Source: VAZQ01 sp963816745
Lineage (GTDB): Bacteria > Pseudomonadota > Alphaproteobacteria > Rhizobiales > Xanthobacteraceae
NCBI GenBank assembly: GCA_963816745.1
Contig: CAWFLQ010000013.1
Coordinates: 62,001-126,000, forward strand
Reading direction: 5' to 3'
DNA length: 64,000 nucleotides
The translations under genes and the position numbers were made by a program. Under the pieces are notes generated by a model, which saw only the letters and a list, made by a program, of their open reading frames with translations, had not been told where the DNA came from and ran no database searches. Positions 52,738 through 60,995 of this stretch are shown in pieces. Within the stretch, counting starts at the first letter, position 1. Each line of letters starts with the position of its first letter.

Positions 52738-53568
52738 ATGACTTGCGCGGCGCATCGAACCATCCTGCCCAAAGGCAATATCGTGCGGGTCAACGGCGTC
52801 GCGATCCCGCGCGATATGATCTCGCGCGAGGCGCAGCATCACCCGGCGAGGATGCCGCTCGAGGCCTGGAAGGCAGCGGCGAACGCGCTGGTGGTGCGAG
52901 AGCTGCTGCTGCAGGAAGCGCGCAGGCTCGGCATCGCTGCCGAGCCGCTCGCCGACGCCGATGGCCGGCGCGAGACCGCTGAAGAAGCGGCCGTCCGCGC
53001 GCTGGTGGCGCAGGAGGTGCCGTTACCCGACGCCGACGAGGCGACATGCCGGCGCTATTACGAGCAGAATCGCCGGCGGTTTCGCTCGCCGGACATCTAC
53101 GAGGCTGCCCACATTCTGTTTGCCGCGGCCAGGGAGGACGTGCAGGGCCATGCCAGGGCGCACGCGGAGGCCGCCTCGGTGCTTGCGCTGCTGCAGGCGC
53201 AGCCGGAGCGCTTCGCCGAGCTTGCGTCGGTCCATTCCGCCTGTCCCTCGGCTGCGCAGGGGGGCAACCTCGGGCAGATCACACCCGGCCAGACCACGCC
53301 CGAATTCGAGCAGGCGCTGGCCGAGCTGGCGCCGGGAACCATGAGCCGCGAGCCGGCAGCGAGCCGGTACGGCTTTCACATCATCCGCCTCGATCGCAGG
53401 CACGAAGGCCGCGAGCTGCCGTTCGAAGTGGTGGCCGAGCGGATTGCCGACTATCTCTCCGAGAGCGTGCATCGGCGGGCGACCGCTCAGTATGTGGCGC
53501 GGCTCGCAAGCGCGGCTCGGATCGAGGGCGCCGAGCTGCCGGGCGCCGCGGCGCACCGCGTGAGCTAG
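52738..53568 (+). CDS. PpiC/NifM-type peptidyl-prolyl isomerase of the nar operon
   Basis: A 276-residue parvulin-like protein (285-286 with alternative GTG at 52729, which overlaps the narI stop). The N-terminal 100 residues are helical and charged. The rotamase domain follows: YEAAHILFAAAREDVQGHAR, FAELASVHSACPSAAQGGNL, then GQITPGQTTPEFEQALAEL and SRYGFHIIRLDRRHEGRELP. No signal peptide is visible, so it should act in the cytoplasm, presumably on folding of NarG/NarH. A similar gene follows narI in Pseudomonas nar operons. Confidence 0.87.
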   Translation: MTCAAHRTILPKGNIVRVNGVAIPRDMISREAQHHPARMPLEAWKAAANALVVRELLLQEARRLGIAAEPLADADGRRETAEEAAVRALVAQEVPLPDADEATCRRYYEQNRRRFRSPDIYEAAHILFAAAREDVQGHARAHAEAASVLALLQAQPERFAELASVHSACPSAAQGGNLGQITPGQTTPEFEQALAELAPGTMSREPAASRYGFHIIRLDRRHEGRELPFEVVAERIADYLSESVHRRATAQYVARLASAARIEGAELPGAAAHRVS

Positions 53569-53640
53569 TGTCCCGGTTCCGACGTTCGTATCACTTTGCA
53601 GCACGCACTTTTACGAACGTCGGAACCAAAGGGACACTAG
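53566..53640. repeat. Palindromic repeat element, family B, first of a pair
   Basis: A long inverted repeat. The left arm is 53566-53590 (TAGTGTCCCGGTTCC then GACGTTCGTA). The right arm is 53612-53639, its reverse complement except for three extra A bases. The loop is about 21 bases. The element starts on the stop codon TAG of the isomerase gene. It can fold in RNA and could terminate or stabilise the nar transcript. Confidence 0.85.
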
Positions 53641-53654
53641 CAACTCTATGATTT

Positions 53655-53731
53655 TAGTGTGGCTTTGCATTTGACGTTCCTATGAAGGACTCGCGGCAAA
53701 TACTGATAGGAACGTCAAATGCGCCACACTA
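53655..53731. repeat. Palindromic repeat element, family B, second of a pair
   Basis: Begins 14 bases after the first. The left arm is 53655-53683 (TAGTGTGGCTTTGCATTTG then ACGTTCCTAT). The right arm is 53706-53731 and pairs with it except for a three-T bulge. It shares with the first element the terminal TAGTG, the GACGTTC block and the three-base A/T bulge, but on the opposite arm. The two look like related members of one repeat family. Confidence 0.85.
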
Positions 53732-53743
53732 GTGGGAGGCGGC

Positions 53744-54031
53744 ATGCTGCTCGGCGATGTCATCGCCAGTTTCGAGGATCCGGCATTCGCCGGCGAGGCA
53801 TTGCTCGCCCTCGACGACCTCGCGCTGACCGCCGCTATCGCTGCCGCTGCGGACGAGGAGGACATGACGGCCGGCGAGTTCGCGATGCAGTCGGTCGGAG
53901 CTTTCGTGGACGGTGCCAGCGACGAGCGATGGCTGACTTTGATCGGGCTCATGTCGCGCGCCGACAATCCCGGCCAGGTGTTCCTGCGTCGCATCCTGTC
54001 GGATGCGTTGGCAGCGCGTGCCGCGGGGTAG
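53744..54031 (+). CDS. Small acidic hypothetical protein after the nar operon
   Basis: About 95 residues, predicted soluble and alpha-helical. It is rich in Ala, Asp and Leu (GDVIASFEDPAFAGEALLAL, then DDLALTAAIAAAADEEDMTA). It has no cysteine, signal peptide or membrane helix. The ATG at 53744 follows GGGAGGCGGC. It lies on the nar strand but is separated from it by two palindromes, so independent transcription is possible. I do not recognise a named family. A role linked to nitrate reductase is only suggested by position. Confidence 0.6.
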   Translation: MLLGDVIASFEDPAFAGEALLALDDLALTAAIAAAADEEDMTAGEFAMQSVGAFVDGASDERWLTLIGLMSRADNPGQVFLRRILSDALAARAAG

Positions 54032-54123
54032 GGGACACGCCGTCAGCTCCCATTGCCATTGCCGTCGATCGGATGGTACGGCACCGCTCCGAAGTCCTCC
54101 GTGCTCGTTGCCATCGGTGAGTT

Positions 54124-55356
54124 GTGCCATCCGCCTCCCGTTTTCACGTTGTCGTCGTCGGCGGCGGCCCCGCCGGTTTGATGGCGGCCGAGGTGCTGGT
54201 GCGCGGCGGCGCGCGCGTGACCGTCTACGATCGGATGCCGTCGGTCGGGCGAAAATTCCTGCTCGCCGGCCGCGGCGGCCTCAACCTCACCCACGGCGAG
54301 GAGCTCGAACGCCTGCTCGGGCGCTACGGCGACGCCGAGGCGCATCTTCGGCCTGCCATCGAAGCTTTTCCGCCCGCGGAGTTGCGCGCCTGGTGCGAGG
54401 GACTCGGCCAGACAACGTTCGTCGGATCGAGTGGGCGGGTGTTTCCGCAGGCGATGAAGTCGTCGCCCCTGCTGCGCGCGTGGCTCAGGCGGCTCGGCGC
54501 CGAGGGCGTCGCCTTCGAGCTTCGTCACCAGTGGCGCGGCTGGGACGATGACGGACATCTCCTTTTTACGGCACCACAGGGCGAGGTCGCGACGCAAGCG
54601 GACGCCGTCGTGCTGGCGCTCGGTGGAGCAAGCTGGCCGCGGCTCGGCTCCGATGGCGGCTGGGTCGAGGCTATCGCCAAGCGAGGCATCGGCATTGCGC
54701 CGCTACGGCCGGCCAATTGCGGGTTCGTCGTCCAGTGGTCCGATGTCTTTCGCAGCCGTTTCCAAGGCCAGCCGCTCAAGCGAATAGAGCTGTCCTTCGG
54801 TGGCCGCGTGGTGCGCGGCGAAGCGCTGATCACGCAGACGGGCTTGGAGGGCGGTGGCATCTATGCGCTATCGGGAGCGCTCCGTGACGCGATCTCGGCA
54901 TCCGGCGAAGCGATCTTGCAGATCGATTTGCGCCCGGACCTGACACAAGCCGAGTTGCAACGGCGTCTCGGCGCGCCGCGCGGCAAGCAATCGCTCTCGA
55001 CGTTCCTGCGCAAGGCCGCGAAGCTCTCGCCGGCGGCCATCGGACTGCTGCGAGAGGTTGACACCGCGCCGCCGGCGGACGCTGCGGCGCTGGCCGCCCG
55101 CATCAAGGGCATGCCGATCCGCCTCGTTGGCGTGGCGCCGATCGCCCGCGCCATCTCGAGCGCCGGCGGCGTCGCCTTCGACGAGGTCGATGCGCATTTC
55201 ATGCTGCGCCGCCGTCCCGGCACGTTCGTTGCCGGCGAGATGCTGGATTGGGACGCGCCGACCGGGGGCTATCTGTTGCAGGCCGCCTTTGCCACCGGCG
55301 CGGCGGCCGGCCACGGGGTACTCCAGTGGCTCCGTCGCACATCGGGCGTGGACTGA
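54124..55356 (+). CDS. HI0933/BaiN-type flavoprotein (TIGR03862-like)
   Basis: A 410-residue FAD-binding protein with a GTG start. The dinucleotide motif is VVVVGGGPAGLMAAEVLVRG. The family-specific lysine/glycine motif is GRKFLLAGRGGLNLTHGEE near residue 45, followed by SSGRVFPQAMKSSPLLRAWL, and the C-terminal FAD loop is FVAGEMLDWDAPTGGYLLQA. The frame is intact. Members are annotated as NAD(P)/FAD oxidoreductases of unclear physiological role. It stands alone between the nar region and the patatin gene. Confidence 0.87.
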   Translation: MPSASRFHVVVVGGGPAGLMAAEVLVRGGARVTVYDRMPSVGRKFLLAGRGGLNLTHGEELERLLGRYGDAEAHLRPAIEAFPPAELRAWCEGLGQTTFVGSSGRVFPQAMKSSPLLRAWLRRLGAEGVAFELRHQWRGWDDDGHLLFTAPQGEVATQADAVVLALGGASWPRLGSDGGWVEAIAKRGIGIAPLRPANCGFVVQWSDVFRSRFQGQPLKRIELSFGGRVVRGEALITQTGLEGGGIYALSGALRDAISASGEAILQIDLRPDLTQAELQRRLGAPRGKQSLSTFLRKAAKLSPAAIGLLREVDTAPPADAAALAARIKGMPIRLVGVAPIARAISSAGGVAFDEVDAHFMLRRRPGTFVAGEMLDWDAPTGGYLLQAAFATGAAAGHGVLQWLRRTSGVD

Positions 55357-55540
55357 CGGCCACACCCATTGCCCTTTTACGGATCAGTTACCATGTGCCA
55401 ACACGTTTGCCACGACTTGGCCGCGGGCTTAAGCCAATACCGAGGCCACACTGCTTCTATCGGGAACTGCCTTTTACCGGGGAACTGTTTCGGGAAGCTC
55501 TTGGAAAGCTCTTGGGGGGTTCGATCCCAATTCGGGATCG

Positions 55541-56773
55541 ATGTCGGCCACAATGGGGATCGGGGCCAAGTTGACGGGGTTGATGCGGCGCGTAACCCGT
55601 CCGCTCGGGGTAGCCGTGTGCGTCCTGTGCGGCGCAGCTTTGATGCTCGCCGGCTGCGCCACCGTTACCCGCATACCCTATACGCAGGAGGAACAGGCCG
55701 AGGCCGTCGTGACCGGTTTTCCGGGCGCGCGGCTGTGGGCCGATGACCCCGCGATCGCGACCCCTCGGCGCTCGGTGGTATCGAGCAGCCGCGCGCAGCA
55801 GCCGATCGTGCTGGCGCTATCCGGTGGCGGCGCCGATGGCGCGTTCGGCGCAGGCCTCCTGACCGGATGGACCGCGCGCGGAAACCGTCCGCAATTCACC
55901 TTCGTAACCGGCGCGAGCGCCGGCGCGCTGATGGCGCCGTTTGCGTTCCTGGGGCCACGCTACGATGAAGTTCTTCGAGGCGTCTTTGCCAGCGGAGAGA
56001 TGGCCAACCTGCTGCAATCCGACGGGCTCGCCGGCTTGTTCGGCGCCGGCCTCTTCAAGACCGCGCCGCTGCGCGACCTGATCGCCCGGCACGTCGACGA
56101 CGCGTTGCTCGCCGCGGTGGCGCGCGAGTATCAGACGGGTCGCCGCCTATACATCGTGACCACCAACCTCGACGCCCAGCGTACCGCGATCTGGGACATG
56201 GGAAAGATCGCCTCGAGCAGCGATCCCGGTGCGCTCGACTTGTTCCGCAACGTCATGACCGCTTCGGCCAGCATTCCCGGCGTGTTCTCGCCCATGCTCA
56301 TCGACGTCGAGGCGCAAGGCAAGCGCTTCGCCGAGATGCACGTGGACGGCGGCGTGACCACCAACGTGCTGATCCTGCCCGAGGCCGTGCTCGTCTCCGG
56401 CACTCCCGTGTTTCCGCCCGATGCGCGGCCGAAGGTCTATGTGGTGATGAACAGCAAGCTGACGCCGGATTTCGAGGTGGTGCGGGCCTCGGCGCTGCCG
56501 ATCGTGACGCGGTCGTTCGAGACCTCCGTCCGTGCCAACACACGCAACACGCTGCTCGCCTCCTACCAGTTTGCCAAGAGCCGCAACTGGAACTTCAACG
56601 TGACCGCGATCGACCCCGACTATCCCAAGTCACCGACGATCGGCTTCGACCCGGCCTATATGCAGCAATTGTTCGACTACGGCTTTGAGCGCGGACGAAG
56701 AGGAATCGTCTGGCAATCGACGCCGGCGGAATTTCGCTCGCTCCCGCCGTCGCCGCGCGTGGCGCGGCGGTAG
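55541..56773 (+). CDS. Patatin-like phospholipase lipoprotein
   Basis: A 410-residue serine hydrolase. A signal peptide ends in the lipobox MLAGCATV near residue 36, so it should be anchored in the envelope by acylated Cys. The patatin core shows the oxyanion region LALSGGGADGAFGAG, the nucleophile elbow TGASAGALMAPF and the aspartate in HVDGGVTTNVLI, completing the Ser-Asp dyad. The frame is intact. Either ATG at 55541 or 55553 may start it. Phospholipase A-type activity is inferred. No neighbour indicates the substrate. The stop overlaps a palindrome that could terminate the transcript. Confidence 0.88.
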   Translation: MSATMGIGAKLTGLMRRVTRPLGVAVCVLCGAALMLAGCATVTRIPYTQEEQAEAVVTGFPGARLWADDPAIATPRRSVVSSSRAQQPIVLALSGGGADGAFGAGLLTGWTARGNRPQFTFVTGASAGALMAPFAFLGPRYDEVLRGVFASGEMANLLQSDGLAGLFGAGLFKTAPLRDLIARHVDDALLAAVAREYQTGRRLYIVTTNLDAQRTAIWDMGKIASSSDPGALDLFRNVMTASASIPGVFSPMLIDVEAQGKRFAEMHVDGGVTTNVLILPEAVLVSGTPVFPPDARPKVYVVMNSKLTPDFEVVRASALPIVTRSFETSVRANTRNTLLASYQFAKSRNWNFNVTAIDPDYPKSPTIGFDPAYMQQLFDYGFERGRRGIVWQSTPAEFRSLPPSPRVARR

Positions 56774-56821
56774 CGCATGTCCCGGAAAGGTGGGAACCGG
56801 TTTTCCGATAAGGACATGCGC
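56773..56821. repeat. Palindromic element, possible terminator after the patatin gene
   Basis: The arms GCGCATGTCC (56773-56782) and GGACATGCGC (56812-56821) enclose a second inverted pair, CGGAAA and TTTTCCG. It closely resembles a very common Hyphomicrobiales palindrome with AACCGGTTTTCCG in the centre, which is present here. It lies between convergent genes and can fold on either strand. Confidence 0.75.
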
Positions 56822-56857
56822 AAAACAAGAACCTCGAGCGCATCCCGCGCGAAGCGC

Positions 56858-57625
56858 CTATAGCCGCCGCACGCTCGTCACCTCGCTGCCGGCCGCGCGA
56901 ATGCGCGCGATCGCCTCGGCGATCGGCTCGATCGCAACCGCCATGTGGAACGCATTGGCATGGATGAGCGTCGCCTCGTCCCGCACGATGGCGACATGGC
57001 CTTTCCAGAACAATAGATCGCCGCGCCGCAGCTTCGAGAGTATCGGTCGAGGCGGCGAGCGGCTTGCCGAGCGCCTGCTCCTGCATGTCGCTGTCGCGCG
57101 GGCGAGGCGACCCCGCAGGCCGCGAGCGCCACCTGCACGAGGCCCGAGCAGTCGAGGCCGAGACTGGTCTTGCCGCCCCAGAGATAGGGCGCACCGAGGA
57201 ATCGCTCGGCGACTGCGACGAAGTCGCTCTCTATCGCGTCGAGCAGCGCAAGATGCCGCGCCGGCACGTAGCCGCCGGACGCGGTGATCGCGAACGGCCC
57301 TTCGATGCGCGCCACCGCGAGCCGTGCTCCCAACGGCAGCGTCTCGACCGGCGGCAGCTTGATCGACGGTCCCGGGAAATACGAGCGTGCGCAGCGCCGC
57401 GACCTTGTGGGTCGGCGCGGGGCCGGGCGGGCCAAGCGCGCTCGCGGGCAGGTAGCCGACATAGCCGTCGGCCTCGAGCTGGCCGCGGGCCCAGCCTTCG
57501 TCGGTGGTCTCGTAGACGGTGACGCGCTCACCCTTGAGCGCCTCGGTGTCGAGCGGAGCATCGGGGGAGGGCGCACGGCGGAGCGGCGCCTGCGCCTCGA
57601 TAACCTCGCAGATCCGCTCAGCCAT
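56858..57625 (-). CDS. NlpC/P60-family cysteine peptidase, frameshifted
   Basis: About 254 residues, a predicted murein peptide hydrolase. An N-terminal SH3-like region (VTVYETTDEGWARGQLEADG) precedes the catalytic domain with nucleophile LDCSGLVQVALAACG near residue 165 and histidine GHVAIVRDEATLIHAN. No signal peptide is visible, which points to turnover of imported muropeptides in the cytoplasm, as in dipeptidyl-peptidase VI types. Frame shifts lie near 57378, 57105 and 57040. Its start overlaps the end of the aminopeptidase gene by eight bases, so the two are translationally coupled. Confidence 0.85.
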   Translation of the reverse strand: MAERICEVIEAQAPLRRAPSPDAPLDTEALKGERVTVYETTDEGWARGQLEADGYVGYLPASALGPPGPAPTHKVAALRTLVFPGTVDQAAAGRDAAVGSTARGGAHRRAVRDHRVRRLRAGAASCAARRDRERLRRSRRAIPRCALSLGRQDQSRPRLLGPRAGGARGLRGRLARATATCRSRRSASRSPPRPILSKLRRGDLLFWKGHVAIVRDEATLIHANAFHMAVAIEPIAEAIARIRAAGSEVTSVRRL

Positions 57626-59008
57626 AGCGCGACACCAGCAGCGCATAGAGCGCGCGCGCTGCCTGGCACTCGGCGCCTTCCGGCCGTCCGGGCTTGGCGG
57701 TCTGGTTCCAGGCAAAGATGTCGAAATGCAGCCATGCCTTGGCCGCGCGCCACGAATCGGCGCAGGAACAGCGCGGCGGTGATCGAGCCGCCGAAATTGC
57801 CGGAGGAGACGTTGTTGACGTCCGCCACCTTGGAATCGAGCAACTGGTCGTAGGGCCGCCAAAGCGGCATGCGCCACAGCGGATCGTTCTCGCTGTCGCC
57901 GCAGCGCGCGAGCGCCGCGGCGAGCTCGTCGTCGTCGGTGTAGAACGGCGGCAGCTCGGTGCCGAGCGCGACGCGCGCGGCGCCGGTCAGCGTCGCCATG
58001 TCGGCGATCAGCTCCGGCTCCTCCTCGTCCGCGAGCGCGAGCGCGTCGGCAAGAATCAGGCGGCCCTCGGCGTCGGTGTTGCCGATCTCGACGGTGAGGC
58101 CCTTGCGCGAGCGATAGACGTCGCGCGGGCGAAAGGCCGCGCCCGAGATCGCGTTCTCGACCGCGGGAATGAGCACGCGCAGCCGCAGCTTGATACCGCG
58201 GTCCATCAGCATGTGCGCGAGCGCGAGCATGGTGGCGGCGCCGCCCATGTCCTTCTTCATGTTGAGCATGCCGCTCTCGGGCTTGATGTCGAGGCCGCCG
58301 GTGTCGAAGCACACGCCCTTGCCGACCAGCGTGACCTTGGGATGCGCTCGGGTCGCCCCAGGTGATGTCGATCAGCCGCGGCGCGACGCGCCGCTGCGCG
58401 GCCGACCGCATGGATGAGCGGGAAATTCTCCGCGAGGAGGTCCTCGCCGACGATCGCGCGCATGGTCGCGCCGTGGCGGCCGGCGAGCGTGCGCGCGGCC
58501 TCCTCGAGCTCGCCCGGGCCCATGTCGTTGGCCGGCGTGTTGATGAGATCGCGCGCCAGGCAGACCCCCTCGACGATGCGGGTGAGGTCGTCGCCGTCGA
58601 CGTTGCCGGGCAGCTCGAGCTTCAGCTCCTTCTCATCCTGCTTGCGATAGCGCGTGAAGCGATAGCAGCCGAGCGCGAAGGCGAGCGCCGCCAGCTTCGA
58701 ATCGTGCGCGGCATTGGCGAAGCGGTAGGCGCCCGCCGGGACGACGCCCGCGAGCGCTCCCGGCCGGAACAGGTCCTTGCTCGCTGTCGTCGGGAGGCTC
58801 GAGCGCGAACAGGACGCCGGCGAGGGCGCCGTCCGCTCCCGGCAGCAGGAGGTGGCGGCCGGCCTTCGGCTCGAAGCCGGCGGCGTCCGCGAAGGCGCGC
58901 GCGCGCGAATCGAGGCCGCTCGCGCAGCTCGCGCCAGGTCGCCGAGTTGACAAAGGTTACCGGAACCGTCGTGGCGGCGTGGCCGCGAGGAAGAAAGATC
59001 GGATGCAT
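57618..59008 (-). CDS. M17-family leucyl aminopeptidase, frameshifted
   Basis: Cytoplasmic di-metal aminopeptidase of about 462 residues. The metal/active-site lysine region is VGKGVCFDTGGLDIKPESGM. The family signature is EIGNTDAEGRLILADALALA, followed by ELIADMATLTGAARVALGTE and, near the end, NNVSSGNFGGSITAALFL. Frame shifts lie near 58955, 58783, 58400, 58348 and 57752. It likely trims peptides and, with the overlapping NlpC/P60 gene, may process cell-wall peptides. Often annotated as PepA/PepB-like. Confidence 0.88.
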
Positions 59009-59156
59009 CGGAGAGCCGTCCCTGGATGTGGCCTGCTAGCAGCGGCAGTGGTCCGGCGCGATGGCTGTGTACCGCAGCACTCAACGCGCCGATTAACCCG
59101 CCGTTAAGGTTAACGGTTTATTGCCGATGCCTGGTGGGGGCCCAACGAGGCCGTTG

Positions 59157-59987
59157 ATGACTTGCTCAGTGCGTTGCAAGACGTTCAGTTCGTTCCGGTG
59201 CTCCGTTCCGGTCGCACTCGCGCTGTGCTTGCGTTTGCGACTCGCCGGTTGCCAGACCATCCAGCCCACGGAAACGACCGGCACCGCTCGGCGCCGCCGC
59301 CGCACCGCAGAGCGGAAGCCGATTGGAAGCGCTCGGCGGACGCATGGGGCGAACGCTACCGCGCCAATCCGAACGATCCCGAGGCGGCGATCAAATACGC
59401 GCAGGCGTTGCGCGGAAATGGCCAGCGCTCTCAGGCGGTGGCCGTGCTCGAGCAGGCCTCGATCCAGAATCCGAAGCATATGGGCATGCTCGGCGCCTAT
59501 GGGCGCGCGCTCGCCGATGTCGGCAACTACAAGCAGGCGCTCGACGTGCTCGACTCGCGCCCATACGCCCGATCAGCCGGACTGGCGCATCCTCTCGGTG
59601 CAGGGTGCGGTGCTCGACCAGCTGGGACGGCACGAGGACGCCCAGCGCTACTATGGAACGGCGCTGCGGATCGTGCCCGACGAGCCCTCGGTCCTGTCGA
59701 ATCTCGGCCTGTCCTATGCGCTGTCGAAGGATCTGGTGCGGGCGGAGTCGACGTTGCGGAAGGCCGCCGCGCAGTCGCGCGTCGATCCCCGAGTGCGGCA
59801 GAACCTTGCGCTGGTGGTCGGGCTGCAGGGACGCTTCTCCGAGGCGGAAGGCATCGCGCAGGCCGATCTGCCGTCGGACGAGGCGGCCGCCAACGTCGCC
59901 TATCTGCGGCAGATGCTGGCGCAGCAGAACGGCTGGAAGGAGCCGGGCAAACCCGGCAAGCCTCCGGTCCGCGCCCAGGGCAGCTGA
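59157..59987 (+). CDS. TPR-repeat lipoprotein, TadD-like, frameshifted
   Basis: About 275 residues. An N-terminal hydrophobic segment with LAGC-type lipobox (LRLRLAGCQTIQP) suggests outer membrane anchoring. It is followed by several tetratricopeptide repeats: PEAAIKYAQALRGNGQRSQA, MGMLGAYGRALADVGNYKQA and PSVLSNLGLSYALSKDLVRA. The tail is Pro/Lys-rich. Frame shifts lie near 59320 and 59560. It is convergent with the tad pilus genes and matches TadD, which helps Flp pilus assembly. TadD is my best guess, not certain. Confidence 0.8.
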   Translation: MTCSVRCKTFSSFRCSVPVALALCLRLRLAGCQTIQPTETTGTARRRRRTAERKPIGSARRTHGANATAPIRTIPRRRSNTRRRCAEMASALRRWPCSSRPRSRIRSIWACSAPMGARSPMSATTSRRSTCSTRAHTPDQPDWRILSVQGAVLDQLGRHEDAQRYYGTALRIVPDEPSVLSNLGLSYALSKDLVRAESTLRKAAAQSRVDPRVRQNLALVVGLQGRFSEAEGIAQADLPSDEAAANVAYLRQMLAQQNGWKEPGKPGKPPVRAQGS

Positions 59988-60006
59988 TCCTCGATCAACT
60001 CCCCTT

Positions 60007-60985
60007 TTACTGCAGGCTCCGATCACGCGGATCGCCGCGGGTCCAAGAATGACGACGAACAGCACCGGCAGGAAGAACAGGATCATCGGCACGGTGAGCT
60101 TGGGCGGCAGGCCGGCGGCCTTCTTCTCGGCCTCCGACATGCGGATGTCGCGATTCTCCTGCGCCATCACGCGCAGCGTCTGCGCCATCGGCGTGCCGTA
60201 GCGCTCCGCCTGCTGCAGCGCCATGCACACCGATTTCACGCCGTCGAGATTGGTGCGCTTGGCCAGGTTCTCGTAGGCCTGCCGGCGGTCCTGCAGGTAC
60301 GAGAGCTCCGCGGTGGTGAGGGTGAGCTCCTCGGCCAGCGGGATCGATTGTGTGCCGATCTCCCCTGACACCTTCCTGAAGCCGGCTTCGATCGACATGC
60401 CGGATTCGACGCAGATCAGCAGTAGGTCGAGGGCGTCGGGGAAGGCGCGCTTGATCGAAAGCTGGCGGCGCGAAATCTTGTTCTTCACGAACAGGGTCGG
60501 CAGGTGCATGCCCAGATAGGTGGCGGCGATGCAGATCCCGACCTTGGTCAGCGCCGGCTGATCGATCACCTTGACGACGAACATGTAGAACATCGAAATC
60601 ATCAGCATGACCACCGGCATGATCAGCCGGAAGAACAGAAATGCGATGTACGGCGCCTGGCCGCGGTAGCCGGCCTGCACCAGCAGCGCGCGCGCATGCT
60701 CCTGGCCGACCCACTTGTTGAGGTTGAGCTGGTCGACGATCGTCTGCATGTATTGCTTGGGCGAGCGCCGCAGCGAGACCTTCTCGCCGCGCGCGAGCCG
60801 TTCGCGCTCGCGCTGACGGATCTTCTCGCGCTCGAGCGCCACCGATTTCATGCGCTTGCCCAGCGTGTCGGTCGACGATCAGCGGCATTGCCAAGCGTGA
60901 GCACGGTTGCGATCGCGCCGACGGCCGCGAACATCATCGCGATGAAGCGGGTGTCGGTGAGCTTATTGAGAAGAAAATCGATCAT
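60007..60985 (-). CDS. tadC: Flp pilus assembly membrane protein TadC, frameshifted
   Basis: About 325 residues of the type II secretion GspF superfamily. It has an N-terminal helix (FIAMMFAAVGAIATVLTLAM), a basic stretch (EREKIRQRERERLARGEK), then RLIMPVVMLMISMFYMFVVK. The cytoplasmic domain reads FPDALDLLLICVESGMSIEA, then AERYGTPMAQTLRVMAQENR. The last helix is PMILFFLPVLFVVILGPAAI. Shifts are near 60880 and 60022; the stop at 60007 needs the second. It forms the inner-membrane platform with TadB. Confidence 0.88.
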
Positions 60986-60995
60986 GGCACCCGCA

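Noticed and set aside
52048..53568. A 506-codon open frame overlapping narI and running into the isomerase gene.
   Set aside because: Its first 230 codons are an out-of-frame shadow of narI with Arg/Pro-rich composition. The isomerase starts at 52738 (or 52729).
53590..53731. The paired palindromes considered as a CRISPR or an attachment site.
   Set aside because: Only two units with different arms, no regular spacer and no cas or integrase genes nearby.
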